Part shown: in pieces, positions 7,760-18,003 of the stretch | How positions within the stretch are numbered: position 1 is the first letter of the stretch | Layout of the letters: each line of letters starts with the position of its first letter | NCBI GenBank assembly: GCA_963726125.1 | Contig: CAVSBG010000002.1 | Coordinates: 62,001 to 126,000 of the forward strand | Direction: 5' to 3' | Length of the DNA stretch: 64,000 nt | Origin: JAMXLO01 sp963726125 | GTDB taxonomy: Bacteria; Pseudomonadota; Alphaproteobacteria; Acetobacterales; Acetobacteraceae | Position numbers and translations under genes: made by a program | The notes under the pieces: generated by a model | What the model was told of the DNA's origin: nothing | Database searches by the model: none | Seen by the model: the letters and a program-made list of their open reading frames with translations, nothing else

Positions 7760-8989
7760 ATGTCGAGTGCCTCGGATTCTGCGGTTTGTCCCATGACCCG
7801 ATTGGCCCAGGCCGCCTCGCCCGCCATGACTCAGTGGCCCATACTCGTGGTGTACGCGGCTCTGCCTACGATCGGGCTGGTGGCGGGGCCGTCCTACGCG
7901 GCGCTGGTCTTCGGGCTCGGTTTCGTCCAGTTGCTGAGTGTTACCTGCATCGAACGACGTATCCCGGTCGCCGACCCTGTTCTGGCCCTGCTCGCCGTCG
8001 TTTTCGCCGCGATTTCCTGGGCGAGCGTGGCGTGGGCGATCGATCCCGCGCACAGCCGAGGCGCGGCACTCCAAGTCACCGTGGTCTTTGCCGGCGCCCT
8101 GGTATTCCTCGCCGCAACTCCGTTGCCGGACGAGAAGGCGACCGACCGCTTGTTCCTGGTGTTGGCCACCGCGACGGCGCTGGGAGCCGCCATCATCGCG
8201 ATCGACTGGGCAATCGGCGGCAGGTTCCAGTCGCTGCTGATGCACCGTCCCGCGCTCGACGCTGCAACGAAATATAACCGCGGGATCGACTACCTGATGC
8301 TGATCGCCTGGCCACAGCTTGGATTTGCGGCGTGGCGGCGTCGCTGGTGGCAGGTCGCCGCACTGGTGGCATCGCTCGTCGTGGTGCTGGTCGTGGGGGT
8401 GAGCCTGGCCGGTCAGGCAGCGGCGCTCATCGGGTTCGTCGTGCTCGCGCTGGCAATCTGGCTGCCGCGGACCGCCGCGTGTCTCCTTGCCGCTGGCATG
8501 GCCGCGCTCGCACTCGGATCGCCGCTCGGACTGCGACTGCTGGCCACCCATCGCGCGGACCTGGCAGCCTACCTGAAAGGCTCCGGGTTCGAACGGCTGG
8601 AAATCTGGGACCCCATGACCGCGCGCGTGATGGAGCGGCCGTTGCTCGGGTGGGGCATCGGCGACGCGGACGCGATACCGCGCGCCTACCTGCACAACGG
8701 CCATGGCGTGTATCCCCACAACCAGTGGCTCGAGTTGTGGGTCGAGACCGGTGCCATCGGAGCTGCTCTCGGCCTGGTATTGGCGCTGCTGACCTTGCGC
8801 CGGATCAGCGGCCTCGCCCCTTCCGTCCGACCCTACGCACATGCCGCATTCGCCTCCGCCGTGGTCATCTCGTGCGTGAATTTCGAGGTCACGACCAATT
8901 CCTGGTGGGCCGCGCTGGCCGCCAGCGCCTGGCTGTTCGCGGCGCTCAATCGCCATATCCGCGCGTCACATGGCCGCCTACCTGCCTGA
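7760..8989 (+). CDS. O-antigen ligase-like polytopic membrane protein
   Basis: About 409 aa from the ATG at 7760; the ATG at 7793 is an equally possible start. The frame from 7655 reads through the intergenic palindrome and gives a Pro-rich tail, so it is rejected. About ten hydrophobic helices flank a periplasmic loop with ERLEIWDPMTARVMERPLLG, then GWGIGDADAIP and YPHNQWLELWVETG. This arrangement (Arg-rich loop, GxG, then HNxxLE) is the signature of Wzy_C/O-antigen ligase and polymerase proteins, which join or polymerise lipid-linked sugars at the periplasmic face. It overlaps the next gene by 20 bases, so the two are probably cotranscribed. Confidence 0.82.
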   Translation: MSSASDSAVCPMTRLAQAASPAMTQWPILVVYAALPTIGLVAGPSYAALVFGLGFVQLLSVTCIERRIPVADPVLALLAVVFAAISWASVAWAIDPAHSRGAALQVTVVFAGALVFLAATPLPDEKATDRLFLVLATATALGAAIIAIDWAIGGRFQSLLMHRPALDAATKYNRGIDYLMLIAWPQLGFAAWRRRWWQVAALVASLVVVLVVGVSLAGQAAALIGFVVLALAIWLPRTAACLLAAGMAALALGSPLGLRLLATHRADLAAYLKGSGFERLEIWDPMTARVMERPLLGWGIGDADAIPRAYLHNGHGVYPHNQWLELWVETGAIGAALGLVLALLTLRRISGLAPSVRPYAHAAFASAVVISCVNFEVTTNSWWAALAASAWLFAALNRHIRASHGRLPA

Positions 8990-10838
8990 TCTGCACAATT
9001 TGTTGGGTCTGGGCGGTGTCGCCGTCGCATTGGCGCTGTTCCTGCTGCTCGGCGCCATGACCACGGCCCGGGGTACACTGCCGGAGGTTCAAATCGTCGC
9101 CGGCTGGGGTCTGACCTGCCTGGTCCTGACCGCATGGACCGTGCTGACGCCGACGACTGCCAAGATCCCGCTGGCCGGGCTCGCCTTCGTCGCCCTGCTC
9201 AGCCTGGCACGCCCAAGATGGCGCGATCGCATCGGATCACTGGCCGGGGTCGGGCGCCTGCTACTGCTGAGCCTGCCGACGTGGCTGGTGGTGCTGCCGC
9301 TGCGCCCGGCCGAGATCGACACCTGGCTGAACCTGCTGCCGAATGCCGCCTACCTGTACGATCACGGCATGCTGCCGACGGATGCGCGGCCGCCCAGCTA
9401 CTCTTTCCTGCCGGCCGCGCCGTACAACACACAATTCGTTGCCTATGTCGCCTCAGTGGTATCCGGCTCGTTCGCCGATGCCTCGATGGCGCTGTTCAAT
9501 GTCGCACTGCTCTGTGCGAGCGGCCTGTTGCTGGCGCGTGTCATTGCCGGGCGTGGTGCTGCGCTGTCGTGGCCGGCCTGCGCGATGGGGCTGTTGTTGG
9601 CGATCCCACTCAATCCCGGCTTCGTGCCGCGTGTCTTCTTCGCCTCTTACGGCGAGGCCACGCTCGCCGTCACTACGATGCTCGCCGTGTGGATGGCAAT
9701 CGACGTGGTCGCGGACCTTGCGCGCGGCACAGTCTGGCCACGTGCGACAACGGCCTTGGCCCTGGTCATGGCCGCGCTGGTGAACATCAAGCAGTCAGGC
9801 GTCGGTGAGCTGCTTTCGGTCGGCCTGCCTCTGCTGGCTGTTACACTCGTCCACCCGCGCATTCCGGTCCGCCGCGGCGTCGTGGTCGTTGCGACGGCAT
9901 TGCTGCCTGCGCTGCTTCTGGCCCTGGCGTGGCGCATCTTTGTCGAGCAGGCGTTCGTCGGCGGCGAACTGAAGCCGCTGCCATTCACCGCGTGGAACTT
10001 CGGCCTGCTGCCAACCATCCTCGGCGCCATGCTCCGGGTCGCCGTGCAGAAGGCGACACTGTTCGTGTTGATCGCCGCCTCGCTGGCTGTTGCCGTCTGG
10101 CAGTGCCGGCGGGATCCCTGGAGCCGGCGCGGCCTTCTGTTCATGCTGACCGCAGGGGTCGTCGTGCTGTTCAACGGCTTCCTCGTCGTCACCTACGTCG
10201 TCCACTTTCCGGTCGGAATGGCCGCCGACGCCCATTCGTACTTCCGCTATGCGTCGCAACTCTCGCTGGTGGTCATCCTGGCGCTAACCGTGGCCGCACG
10301 GCCGTTCGCGGCATACTGGCTGACCAAGGTGCCGGCACGGGCCCGCTGTGCCGGCGGTGCGGCGATCGTGCTCGTGCTGGCGATCCCCCCCGCAATCGCG
10401 GGAATGCTGCGCTACGACCTCGGCCAGCCGCAGCCGCTGCTATGGGACCTCGGCCACCGGGCGGCGGCGGAAATCCAGCCAGGTGACCGATTGGCTCTGC
10501 TGGTACCAGGCGATGTCTACGATTCCGTCGGCAGCATGTTGCGTGGTGTGATCTTGTTCACCGCGCCGCGCCGCCCGGGCCTCGACATCCTGACCCGAAC
10601 GGAGGCCGACCCAGGCACGCTCGAGGGCGTCGCTGGGGCTGGCTACACGCTTGCACTGATCAGTTGCACACCGACCGGGCTGAGCGGCGTACCGCCGGGT
10701 GAAGCGGTCCTTTTGCGTCACGTCGGGGGTGGTTGGCGGCTGGTTCAGGCATGGCCCTACCCTGCCGACATCGCGCATTGGCGGTTCGCCGCCTTGCTTG
10801 CGCGCGCACCGCTCTGCGCCGTGCAACCGTCGCATTGA
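8970..10838 (+). CDS. large polytopic membrane protein, glycosyltransferase-like
   Basis: A 622-aa protein with roughly a dozen hydrophobic helices in residues 1-480 and a soluble C-terminal domain of about 140 residues. After the third or fourth helix there is an acidic loop with RPAEIDTWLNLLPNAAYLY, then SYSFLPAAPYNTQF. An early acidic periplasmic loop after the first helices, many helices and a C-terminal extramembrane domain resemble the GT-C fold of lipid-sugar glycosyltransferases, but I cannot assign a family. Its start lies inside the end of the O-antigen ligase-like gene, and an OpgH-like glucosyltransferase follows 80 bases later. This supports a role in periplasmic or surface glycan assembly. 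Confidence 0.7.
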   Translation: MAAYLPDLHNLLGLGGVAVALALFLLLGAMTTARGTLPEVQIVAGWGLTCLVLTAWTVLTPTTAKIPLAGLAFVALLSLARPRWRDRIGSLAGVGRLLLLSLPTWLVVLPLRPAEIDTWLNLLPNAAYLYDHGMLPTDARPPSYSFLPAAPYNTQFVAYVASVVSGSFADASMALFNVALLCASGLLLARVIAGRGAALSWPACAMGLLLAIPLNPGFVPRVFFASYGEATLAVTTMLAVWMAIDVVADLARGTVWPRATTALALVMAALVNIKQSGVGELLSVGLPLLAVTLVHPRIPVRRGVVVVATALLPALLLALAWRIFVEQAFVGGELKPLPFTAWNFGLLPTILGAMLRVAVQKATLFVLIAASLAVAVWQCRRDPWSRRGLLFMLTAGVVVLFNGFLVVTYVVHFPVGMAADAHSYFRYASQLSLVVILALTVAARPFAAYWLTKVPARARCAGGAAIVLVLAIPPAIAGMLRYDLGQPQPLLWDLGHRAAAEIQPGDRLALLVPGDVYDSVGSMLRGVILFTAPRRPGLDILTRTEADPGTLEGVAGAGYTLALISCTPTGLSGVPPGEAVLLRHVGGGWRLVQAWPYPADIAHWRFAALLARAPLCAVQPSH

Positions 10839-10918
10839 ATGATGCGTCCGCCATCGTGATGACAAATCTGTGATCCACGCTATCTGCACCCCGTACCGTG
10901 CTTCCCGAAAGGACCCCC

Positions 10919-12617
10919 ATGGCGGCCCGACGCGTTCTTGTTGTGCTTATCGTTCTGCTTGTCGCCTTGGGTCTCGGGCTACTGCTGCTTCGCGTACTGG
11001 CCCCCGGGGGATGGACCCTGCCGAAGCTCATCATGCTGGCGGCGTTCGTAGGGACGGCGCCGTGGACCGGGCTGTGCTTCGCCAATGCCGCGATCGGATT
11101 CGTGCTCCTGCTGCGTCAGACAAAGGACGCCGGCGATGCCCAATTGGGCCAGGCGGCTTTGCCTAAGGTCGCCATCGTCACGACGATCCGCGACGAGGAC
11201 ATGCGGCGCGTGCTGCCGTCGCTGCGGCACCTGCTGCACGACCTCGACGCGGGCGGCGCCGGGGGCACATTCGCGCTGTTCCTCCTGTCCGACACGGCCG
11301 GCGCCGAAAATGCAGCGACCGAACAGCGCGCGGTGGCGGCATTTCGCGAGGAGGATCGCGACCCCGGCCGCATCCATTACCGGCGGCGCACGGCAAACAC
11401 CGGCTTCAAGGCCGGCAACATCATGGATTTCCTCGACCGGTACGGTGACGGGTTCGAGCTGATGCTGACCCTCGATGCCGACTCCCGCATGTCCGCCGAG
11501 GCTGTGTTGCGGCTGGTGCGGACCATCCAGGCCGGACCCATCGCTGGCGATCGTGCAGCACCTGACGGTGGGGCTGCCGGCATCGTCCGCGTTCCCTCGG
11601 CTGTTCCAGTTCGGCATGCGGGCCGGGATGCGGACCTGGGCCACCGGTCAGGCCTGGTGGCAGGGCGACGAAGGCCCCTACTGGGGCCACAACGCCGTCG
11701 TCCGTATCGCCCCGTTCCGGGCGCACTGCCGGCTGCCGCTGCTGCCGGACGGCAGCCATATCCTGTCGCACGATCAGGTTGAGGCCGCGCTGCTGGCCGG
11801 CGCCGGCTGGGGCGTTCGCGTGCTGGCGGAGGAGGATGGCTCCCGCGAGGCGAACCCGCCGGCGCTGCCGGAATTCCTCCGCCGCGAACTGCGCTGGGTG
11901 GCGGGCAATCTGCAGTACCGGCACCTGCTGCGAATGCCTGGACTGCGACCGATGGGCCGCTGGCAGTTGATGCAGGCGATCCTGCTGTTTGCCGGCGCGC
12001 CGCTGTATCTGCTGTTCGTGCTGGCCGCCGCCGCGGCCGCTGCGACCGACCATACCTCGCCGTTTCCCGGTTCGGCGGCGATGGCTCTTGCCGTGGCCTG
12101 GGCCGGTGCGCTCTACGCGCCCAAACTGCTGGGCTACGCCGAGGTCGCCCTGTCGCCCGAGAAGCGCGCACGCTACGGCGGATTGGCCCGTTTCACCGTC
12201 GGGGTCGTGACGGAATTCGCCTTCACGCTGTTGTTGGATGCCGTCTCCACGGTTGCCAAGACCGGCGCCATGCTGCGTCTGTCCCGTGCCGGCTGGACCC
12301 CGCAGAACCGCGAAGACCGCGGCGTCGGGTGGGGCGAGGCGACCCGCCTGCTGTGGCCACAGACTGCTCTAGGCGTGGCGGTATTCTACGGTTTCGCCGT
12401 CGCGGGGTGGACGACCGTACTCTGGGCGGCGCCATTGGCAGGCGGTCTGCTGCTGGCGATCCCGCTGTGTGTCCTGACCGCCCAACCGCACGCCGGTCGA
12501 TGGCTGCGTACCTGGCAGATCGCGGCGATCCCCGAGGAATTCGGCCGGCGCGCCGTGCGCCCGGTGGTGACGCCGGTGCCGGCATTGGTGTTGCAGCCAC
12601 GGCCCGAGCCCGATTGA
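10919..12617 (+). pseudogene. OpgH/MdoH-like glucan glucosyltransferase, frameshifted
   Basis: The N-terminal half reads in one frame from the ATG at 10919 (after AAAGGA). The C-terminal half continues in the next frame to 12617. Removing one G at 11534-11535 restores QADPSLAIVQHL and a 565-aa protein. Family marks on the two sides join correctly: TANTGFKAGNIMDFL and TLDADSRMS (the donor/metal DxD) before the break; QFGMRAGMRTWATGQAWWQG, YWGHNAVVRIAPF, GSHILSHDQVEAALL and RRELRWVAGNLQY after it. OpgH builds osmoregulated periplasmic glucans from UDP-glucose at the inner membrane. The break may be a sequencing error, because both halves are fully conserved. No opgG is seen in the window. Confidence 0.85.
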
Positions 12618-12643
12618 TCAGGCCACACCGCGCCCACGGATAT

Positions 12644-13450
12644 TCACGACGGTTGCGCGACCTTGATGCTCTGTCGCGTCGGGTCGCTCGGGTGTATTGC
12701 AAGGTAGTTCAGCTCGAACGGAAACCACTCATAGCCGTATGAGGCGAGCGCCCCCACAATCGCCTGCTGGTCGGACTTGATGCCCTCCACGATGATGATC
12801 GGCAGGCATTTCCTGAGCGTCGCCTTGGCGCCCTCCAGCACCTCGACTTCCATGCCCTCGACATCGATCTTGATCATGTCGAGCCGCCCGAGTTGCAACG
12901 AATCGATGGCCATCATCCGAATCGGCACCAGCCTGTCCTCGGAATAATCGATGGCCTGGCCGATGAACTCGTTGGACGCGGACTGCCGCATTTCCAGGCT
13001 GCCGAAACTCGCCGGTGCTCTGTAGTCCGGCGTCGGTACCCGCAGCACGCCATCCGCCGCGCCGACGGCGGCGTTGAAGGCGCGCGCGTTGAAGCAGTTG
13101 TTGATCGTGATGTTGCCGGCCAGGGCATAGAAGATTCGTTCCTGCGCCTCAATGGCGACGACCTGTCCCCACCCGGTCATACCCTTGGCCCAGGCGACCG
13201 TGTGAACGCCGATATTGGCACCACAGTCCAGCACGACCACGCCATCGCCGAAATGCTGCCGCCGCTGCGTCAGCAGCTGCATTGCGATCGACCCGACCTG
13301 CGGTTCGAAAGTCGAGGTCTCCAGCAGCGTATGACCGACACCGAAGCCGGCCGTTTCATTGACCATCCGGTAGTCGAACCGGTTCAGGATCAACGAGCCG
13401 AAATCGGTCGATGCCACAATGAAGGCGATCTTGCGCGGTGGGCTGGCCAT
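12644..13450 (-). CDS. FkbM family methyltransferase
   Basis: A 268-aa SAM-dependent methyltransferase. Motif I is VVLDCGANIGVHTVAWAKGM near residues 76-95. The FkbM domain continues with VAIEAQERIFYALAGNITIN, LDMIKIDVEGMEVEVLEGA (the IDVEG block) and ends with IIIVEGI. FkbM enzymes O-methylate sugars or macrolides. The gene is convergent with the OpgH-like gene (26 bases apart) and next to the ligase-like cluster, so methylation of a surface sugar is a reasonable inference. No signal peptide is present. Confidence 0.88.
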   Translation of the reverse strand: MASPPRKIAFIVASTDFGSLILNRFDYRMVNETAGFGVGHTLLETSTFEPQVGSIAMQLLTQRRQHFGDGVVVLDCGANIGVHTVAWAKGMTGWGQVVAIEAQERIFYALAGNITINNCFNARAFNAAVGAADGVLRVPTPDYRAPASFGSLEMRQSASNEFIGQAIDYSEDRLVPIRMMAIDSLQLGRLDMIKIDVEGMEVEVLEGAKATLRKCLPIIIVEGIKSDQQAIVGALASYGYEWFPFELNYLAIHPSDPTRQSIKVAQPS

Positions 13451-13636
13451 CGGATCCTGCCGGTGATTGCGGCAGGACCATAGCGCATCCCACTACAGAC
13501 TCTCCAACCTTGTCGTGGCCCCAGTGGTGTCATGCCCCAGCGGCCCGGATGCGTGACCGACCCAGCGTCATGGCGTGGCGGCAGCTCAATGTGCGGGACG
13601 TTCCGCAACGGGCTGCGATCGCAAAGCCTTCGATAG

Positions 13637-14494
13637 TCAGAAGATGAACGTGAGCTGCGTCCTGAGCTGCCAAGTCGAACCGAATTCCGGACGCAACGCA
13701 TTATAGTAGGCACTGATCGACAAATTCACCGGCAGCTTCCCGCCGATCTTCACCACGCGACCGACGCCGCCGCCGACCGGCAGCGTCCAGGCGTTGTTGC
13801 CGGCGGCCAGCCAGTTCGCCGTGACGATGGGGGCACTTGTGGCATACCAGCCCTCGCCAAAATTGTAGTTCACGAAGGGCTGCACGAGGAACGTGTTATA
13901 GCGCGAGCCTCCTAGCCCCGGAGTACCACCGAACGACCACACGTTGTTGGCCACCGCGCCCGCAACCCACGGTCCCTTGATGTAGACCAGCACACCGGTT
14001 GGTCCACCTCCCCAGACGTTGGACCCCAGAGTCGCGCTGCTGATCGTCGGTATCTGGATCGCGGGACCGACACCCCATAACCAGCCGTTGGTCGGGTTGG
14101 CCGGCGACAGGAAGGCCGAGAACGTTGTTGGCCCAGTGCCGAACGGAACGGTATGAGCCGGCTGGAACGAAGGCTGCCAGATAACCGGCAGAATCGTGCG
14201 CGTTATGATGTTCCAATCCCGATTGATGTGGATCGGAATGACCGGCTGGACGTTGAGGATGTCCTGCGTGCCCTTATGCGGACCGGTGTTGAAGTTGGTG
14301 TTGTTCTGAAACGGGAAGCTGTAGAGATCGCCGATCGGGTTCTGCAGCTTCTTGGCCAATGCGGTTGCGTCCTCGTCGGCGCTGGCATCTGCTGGTTCGG
14401 TGGGTGCCGCAGATTGCGCGGCAGCGCCGAACGAGACGACTGACAAAGCGAGCAAGCCTGCGCTCAATGTGGTCAGACGTGACTTACGGATCAT
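13637..14494 (-). CDS. outer-membrane beta-barrel channel-like protein
   Basis: A 285-aa protein with a Sec signal peptide (residues 1-26, ending FGAAAQ). An acidic linker (PADASADEDATALAKKLQNPIGDL) is followed by alternating aromatic/polar strands typical of a beta barrel, ending in LTFIF with the C-terminal Phe used by the outer-membrane insertion machinery. Homologues are commonly annotated as transporter or neuromedin U, a database name with no functional meaning here. It lies 75 bases downstream of the arylsulfatase on the same strand, so it may pass sulfated or desulfated substrates across the outer membrane. That role is inference. Confidence 0.75.
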   Translation of the reverse strand: MIRKSRLTTLSAGLLALSVVSFGAAAQSAAPTEPADASADEDATALAKKLQNPIGDLYSFPFQNNTNFNTGPHKGTQDILNVQPVIPIHINRDWNIITRTILPVIWQPSFQPAHTVPFGTGPTTFSAFLSPANPTNGWLWGVGPAIQIPTISSATLGSNVWGGGPTGVLVYIKGPWVAGAVANNVWSFGGTPGLGGSRYNTFLVQPFVNYNFGEGWYATSAPIVTANWLAAGNNAWTLPVGGGVGRVVKIGGKLPVNLSISAYYNALRPEFGSTWQLRTQLTFIF

Positions 14495-14569
14495 ATCGGT
14501 GCTCTCGGAAGAGCTTGGCGCACTGAATGGACGAGCGCCGACTATGGCGCTCGTCCGCTCACATGCAGC

Positions 14570-16301
14570 TCAATCGCTGTGCGAGTGGTTGGCGTGAGCT
14601 GCGATCATCTTCTCGATCTCGTCGAGATTGTACGCCGCTGGTATCTGCAATGGCGGGAACTTTCTGTAGGTTTCGAGTTCCTTCATCCACAGCAACTGTC
14701 CGATGGGCAGCATTTGCCAGTCGTAGATGTAAGCGGTGCTCGGGGCGGTAATCGCACCGCCGAGGGACGTCGCCGACTTCTGTATATCCCCGACGTTCTG
14801 TTCGAATGGATCGCGGGCGAGATTGGTAATCTGTGTCCAGGCATAGCTTTCGACGCCCTTGAGCGCGCCCGCGGCTGTCGAACCTTCCATCGCGTAGTAC
14901 ATCTTCCAATTCTTGTACCGTACTGCCGAGGGTGTCGTGCCCGTGTAGTAGAAGATATGATCGCGCGCGGAATCCGCCTTGCCTTCGATCAAGTCGCGCT
15001 GATCGAAACCGTCAAGTGTGGTCTTCAGGATTCCGGGATATTGCCCTCCCTCAATCTGCTTCTTAAGCCCGTCACCCTTCGGGCCGCCGGCAATGTCGAC
15101 CAGTGTCGGCATCCAGTCGAGCATCGAGAAGATCTGGTTTGTGACAGTACCCGCTTTGACGTGTCCCGGCCAACGCACGAGCAACGGCACCCGCATCCCG
15201 CCTTCCCAGGTGGTCAATTTGTCGCCCTTGAAGGGGGTGATGCCACCGTCCGGGTAGGTCTGAGTCTGGGCGCCGTTATCGGAGGTCCAGATGATGATCG
15301 TATTATCGAGCTGGCCGATGTCCTGAAGTTTCTTCAGCACCAAGCCGAGGTTGTCGTCCATCTGCTTGGCGCCGGCTTCGTTGATGCCCCAGTCCTTGCC
15401 GCCTCTCGTGCCCAGCATGTCGAGATATTTCTGCGGCAAGAACGTGTCGACGTGCATCCGCACCGTGTTGTAGTAGGCAAAGAATGGTTTGCCGGTCTTT
15501 TTGGGATCGTTGCGGTCAACGAAGTCGACCACCTTCGCGGAGATCTCCTCCTCCAAAGTAGCGGAGCGAACGTCGGTGACTGGACCCTCATCCTTGCAGC
15601 TCTGGTTCGCCTGGCTGCCGTCTGACGAGTGGCACCAAAGCACTGGGCGCGGCGGCGTGAGACAGGTGGTGCTTGCCGGGTCCACCGCATTCGGATCGTC
15701 GGGAACGCCGGGAATTGACGTCGCCTTGCACGGTGGTGCGATGCCCAGCTCCGTCGGGCTCTTGTAGACATCCGGGAAGCTGACCTGCTGCATCGCGTCC
15801 AGGTGGTACAGGTAGCCCCAGGTACTCTTGGAATCCGTGCGCGGTTGGCAGTGCCTCCACGTTGTCGCCTAAATGGTTCTTGCCGAACTGGCCAGTATTG
15901 TAGCCGAGATCGAGCAGGAACTTTGCAAGCGACGGGGTGCCGGGCCGCAGCCAGCTCGGGCTGCCCGGCAACTGCGGCACGATCAAGCCCGTGCGCAGCG
16001 GGTTCATGCCCGTCAGGAAGGCATTGCGCCCAGCGGTGCAGCTCTGCTCAGAATAAGCGGTGAGGAACCGCACTCCTTCCTGGCCAATACGGTCGATATT
16101 GGGCGTTTCGCCAGCCATCAGGCCTTGGTGGTAAACCCCTGGTGTCATCCAGCCGACATCATCGGTCATGACGAACAGGATATTCGGTTTTTGCGGCGGG
16201 GCCTGCGCCTGTGTCGGACTGACAATCCCCGAAACCACGCTCAACGCAAGCCCGGCCAACATCGAGCCCGTTTTGGGCCATTTCAGATTTTCGATTTTCA
16301 T
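14570..16301 (-). pseudogene. periplasmic arylsulfatase, frameshifted
   Basis: The reading starts at the ATG at 16301 with a Sec signal peptide (ending TQAQA), then PNILFVMTDDVGW. It carries the sulfatase signature SCTAGRNAFLTG, whose Cys is matured to formylglycine, and GKNHLGD. The frame breaks near 15820: removing one C restores HGFQEYWGYLYHLDAMQQ and joins the second frame, which runs through KPFFAYYNTVRMH, DNTIIIWTSDNGAQ and KGDKLTTWEGGMRVP to 14570. The restored protein would be 576 aa, normal for a type I sulfatase. It hydrolyses sulfate esters in the periplasm. Because all motifs are intact on both sides, a sequencing error is at least as likely as true inactivation. Confidence 0.85.
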
Positions 16302-17176
16302 CTGTACAACCTTTGCTATTGCAGCCGAACGCGACGGAACGCGCATCACGAATAAATCCAGGCACGCCGATGCTTCGCCCGCATCGGCGTTATTTCTGTC
16401 CATCCTTTCAATTCAGTTAATCCCGCTTGCAATCGAGGTGATGGCCGTATCCCGCCTCATTCGTGCGTTGAACGAGAAGATGCGATTCCAGTCTTCGGCC
16501 CGTCATTTCATGGTGCGAGCGATGCTGTCTGCGCGTGCGCGGCCGTGTCGCAGATCCGCCCTGGTATCAACGGCAAGGCGGAAGTGTGCCGAGCATGAAT
16601 CGCCGGCTCGGCCGTCGAAGGCGGGGTTTCGCATGGTCTTGTCCTGCGTGGGTATGTCTGAGAGGTATTCACTGTCGCGCTTTTGGCAGCATCGCATTGA
16701 CATAGATCAATGTCTGCGACGACAGGCGGTTGGTCTCGACTCCACCGATTGCGCGCGCCAGCGCATTGATCGCCCGACCGCATCAATCCCGGTATCAGCG
16801 CTTGCCTCTCCGGAAGCAGACCATCGCACAACCACCCGCGGCAGATACCTGAGACGGCTGCCGCCGGTCAGTCAAAACTTATGATGGCGGACAATCTCGG
16901 CCCGCCGGTCCGCCGGACACGAAGGCGGCCTGGGCAGGTAGCTCCGGAGCAAAGCAGGGCGCAGGCAAGCCAGCCCACATTCCGACCGGTCGAAATCCCG
17001 AGCAGAAATACTTGGCCCGCTCATACTCGGGCCGCGATCTGCCCCGACCTGGCCACATGTGACCGGGCCGGATCAGGCTATCTCGGCGCGCACCAATCTG
17101 CGAACGATCCAATGCCCATCAGCAACTAACCGATAGGATAGCGGCAGGACTACCTCAACAGCCACGCTCGTCGGTA
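16302..17176. other. 875-base stretch without a supported gene
   Basis: Frames exist on both strands (for example 16508-16831 minus), but all lack a ribosome-binding site and have shadow-like, low-complexity composition. It contains the upstream region of the arylsulfatase on the left. The right part (16880-17110) is very GC-rich. No repeat, RNA gene or mobile-element end is visible to me. Confidence 0.5.
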
Positions 17177-17503
17177 TCACTTCGCGACGATGTGGCCCCG
17201 CGCCTTCGGGTTGAAGTCGTCGAAGAACTCGTACCGTCCGGCCTTCAGCGGGCCAATGTAGACGACGACCTCCTGGCCGGCAGGCACGACCTTCTCGCGA
17301 TGCAGCGTCTCGCTCTCGAATTCGGACGACGCCTTGTCGGTGTTCTTGACGTGCAGCTCGATCTTCTGGCCGGCCGGGACTTCCAGCTCCACCGGATCGA
17401 ACGCGCGATTGGCGATGGTGAGCGACGCCGTTGCGTTCTGCGCATGGGCGACGCCGACAGGCAGGCTGAGCGCGCATGCCAGAACAAGCAGGATAGGACG
17501 CAT
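17177..17503 (-). CDS. periplasmic cupredoxin-domain protein
   Basis: 108 aa from the ATG at 17503. The Sec signal peptide ends GVAHAQ. The mature domain is a small beta-barrel with LTIANRAFDPVELEVPAGQKIELHVKNTD, ESETLHREKVVPAG and AGRYEFFDDFN, the pattern of the Cupredoxin_1 group found as the N-terminal domain of EfeO and alone. The ligand His in TLHREK is visible, but the usual Cys-x-x-x-x-His is replaced by DDFNPKARG, so it is not a classical blue copper site. Iron or copper binding in the periplasm is plausible. No efeU or efeB gene is adjacent. Confidence 0.8.
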   Translation of the reverse strand: MRPILLVLACALSLPVGVAHAQNATASLTIANRAFDPVELEVPAGQKIELHVKNTDKASSEFESETLHREKVVPAGQEVVVYIGPLKAGRYEFFDDFNPKARGHIVAK

Positions 17504-17648
17504 CGAGAAAATCACCTCGTGATATTGCGAGTGATTTGCAATCGCACACGAAGACCCGGATTGCAAGGGGCGCGCCCGCCCCGATGTGCCAACCGCACGC
17601 CGCCTTGCTACACTCCGTGGCAGGAACCCACGCCAACCGGAGGAACCC

Positions 17649-17942
17649 ATGGCCAAGGCCTACTGGATCGCCTGCTACCGCTCGATCTCCAACCCCGACG
17701 CGCTGGCCGCCTATGCCAAGCTTGCCGGTCCCGCCATCAGCGCCGGCGGCGGCCGCTTCCTGGCCCGCGGCGGCACCGCCAAGACCTATGAGGCCGGCAT
17801 CGCCCAGCGCACCGTCCTGATCGAGTTCGAAAGCGTCGCCAAGGCGATCGCGACCCACGACAGCCCCGGCTATCAGGCCGCTCTCGAAGCACTCGGCAAT
17901 GCGGCGGAGCGCGACATGCGCATCGTCGAAGGCGTCGACTGA
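17649..17942 (+). CDS. DUF1330 family protein
   Basis: 97 aa; the start at 17649 follows GGAGGAACCC. The sequence MAKAYWIACYRSISNPDAL through GGRFLARGG and VLIEFESVAKAIATHDSPGYQAAL matches the DUF1330 ferredoxin-like alpha/beta fold, a relative of dimeric alpha-beta barrel monooxygenases. Function is unknown; no cofactor site is apparent. It is a single gene, divergent from the cupredoxin gene, and separated from the mannonate dehydratase-like gene by a palindrome. Confidence 0.88.
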   Translation: MAKAYWIACYRSISNPDALAAYAKLAGPAISAGGGRFLARGGTAKTYEAGIAQRTVLIEFESVAKAIATHDSPGYQAALEALGNAAERDMRIVEGVD

Positions 17943-17952
17943 CGTTCCGCCA

Positions 17953-17988
17953 GCGTCATGGCCGGGCGGTGGTCCCGGCCCATGACGC
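17953..17988. repeat. GTCATGGCC-family palindrome between convergent genes
   Basis: GCGTCATGGCCGGG and CCCGGCCCATGACGC form a hairpin around a short GTGGT-type loop. It lies between the 3' ends of two convergent genes and may act as a bidirectional terminator. Its arm resembles the outer arms at 2874-2883 and 2963-2972. Confidence 0.6.
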
Positions 17989-18003
17989 GACGCGCGCTCG
18001 CCG

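Noticed and set aside
7625..8956. 443-aa minus-strand frame opposite the O-antigen ligase-like gene
   Set aside because: Shadow frame of polar, repetitive composition. The plus strand shows a clear membrane protein with ligase motifs.
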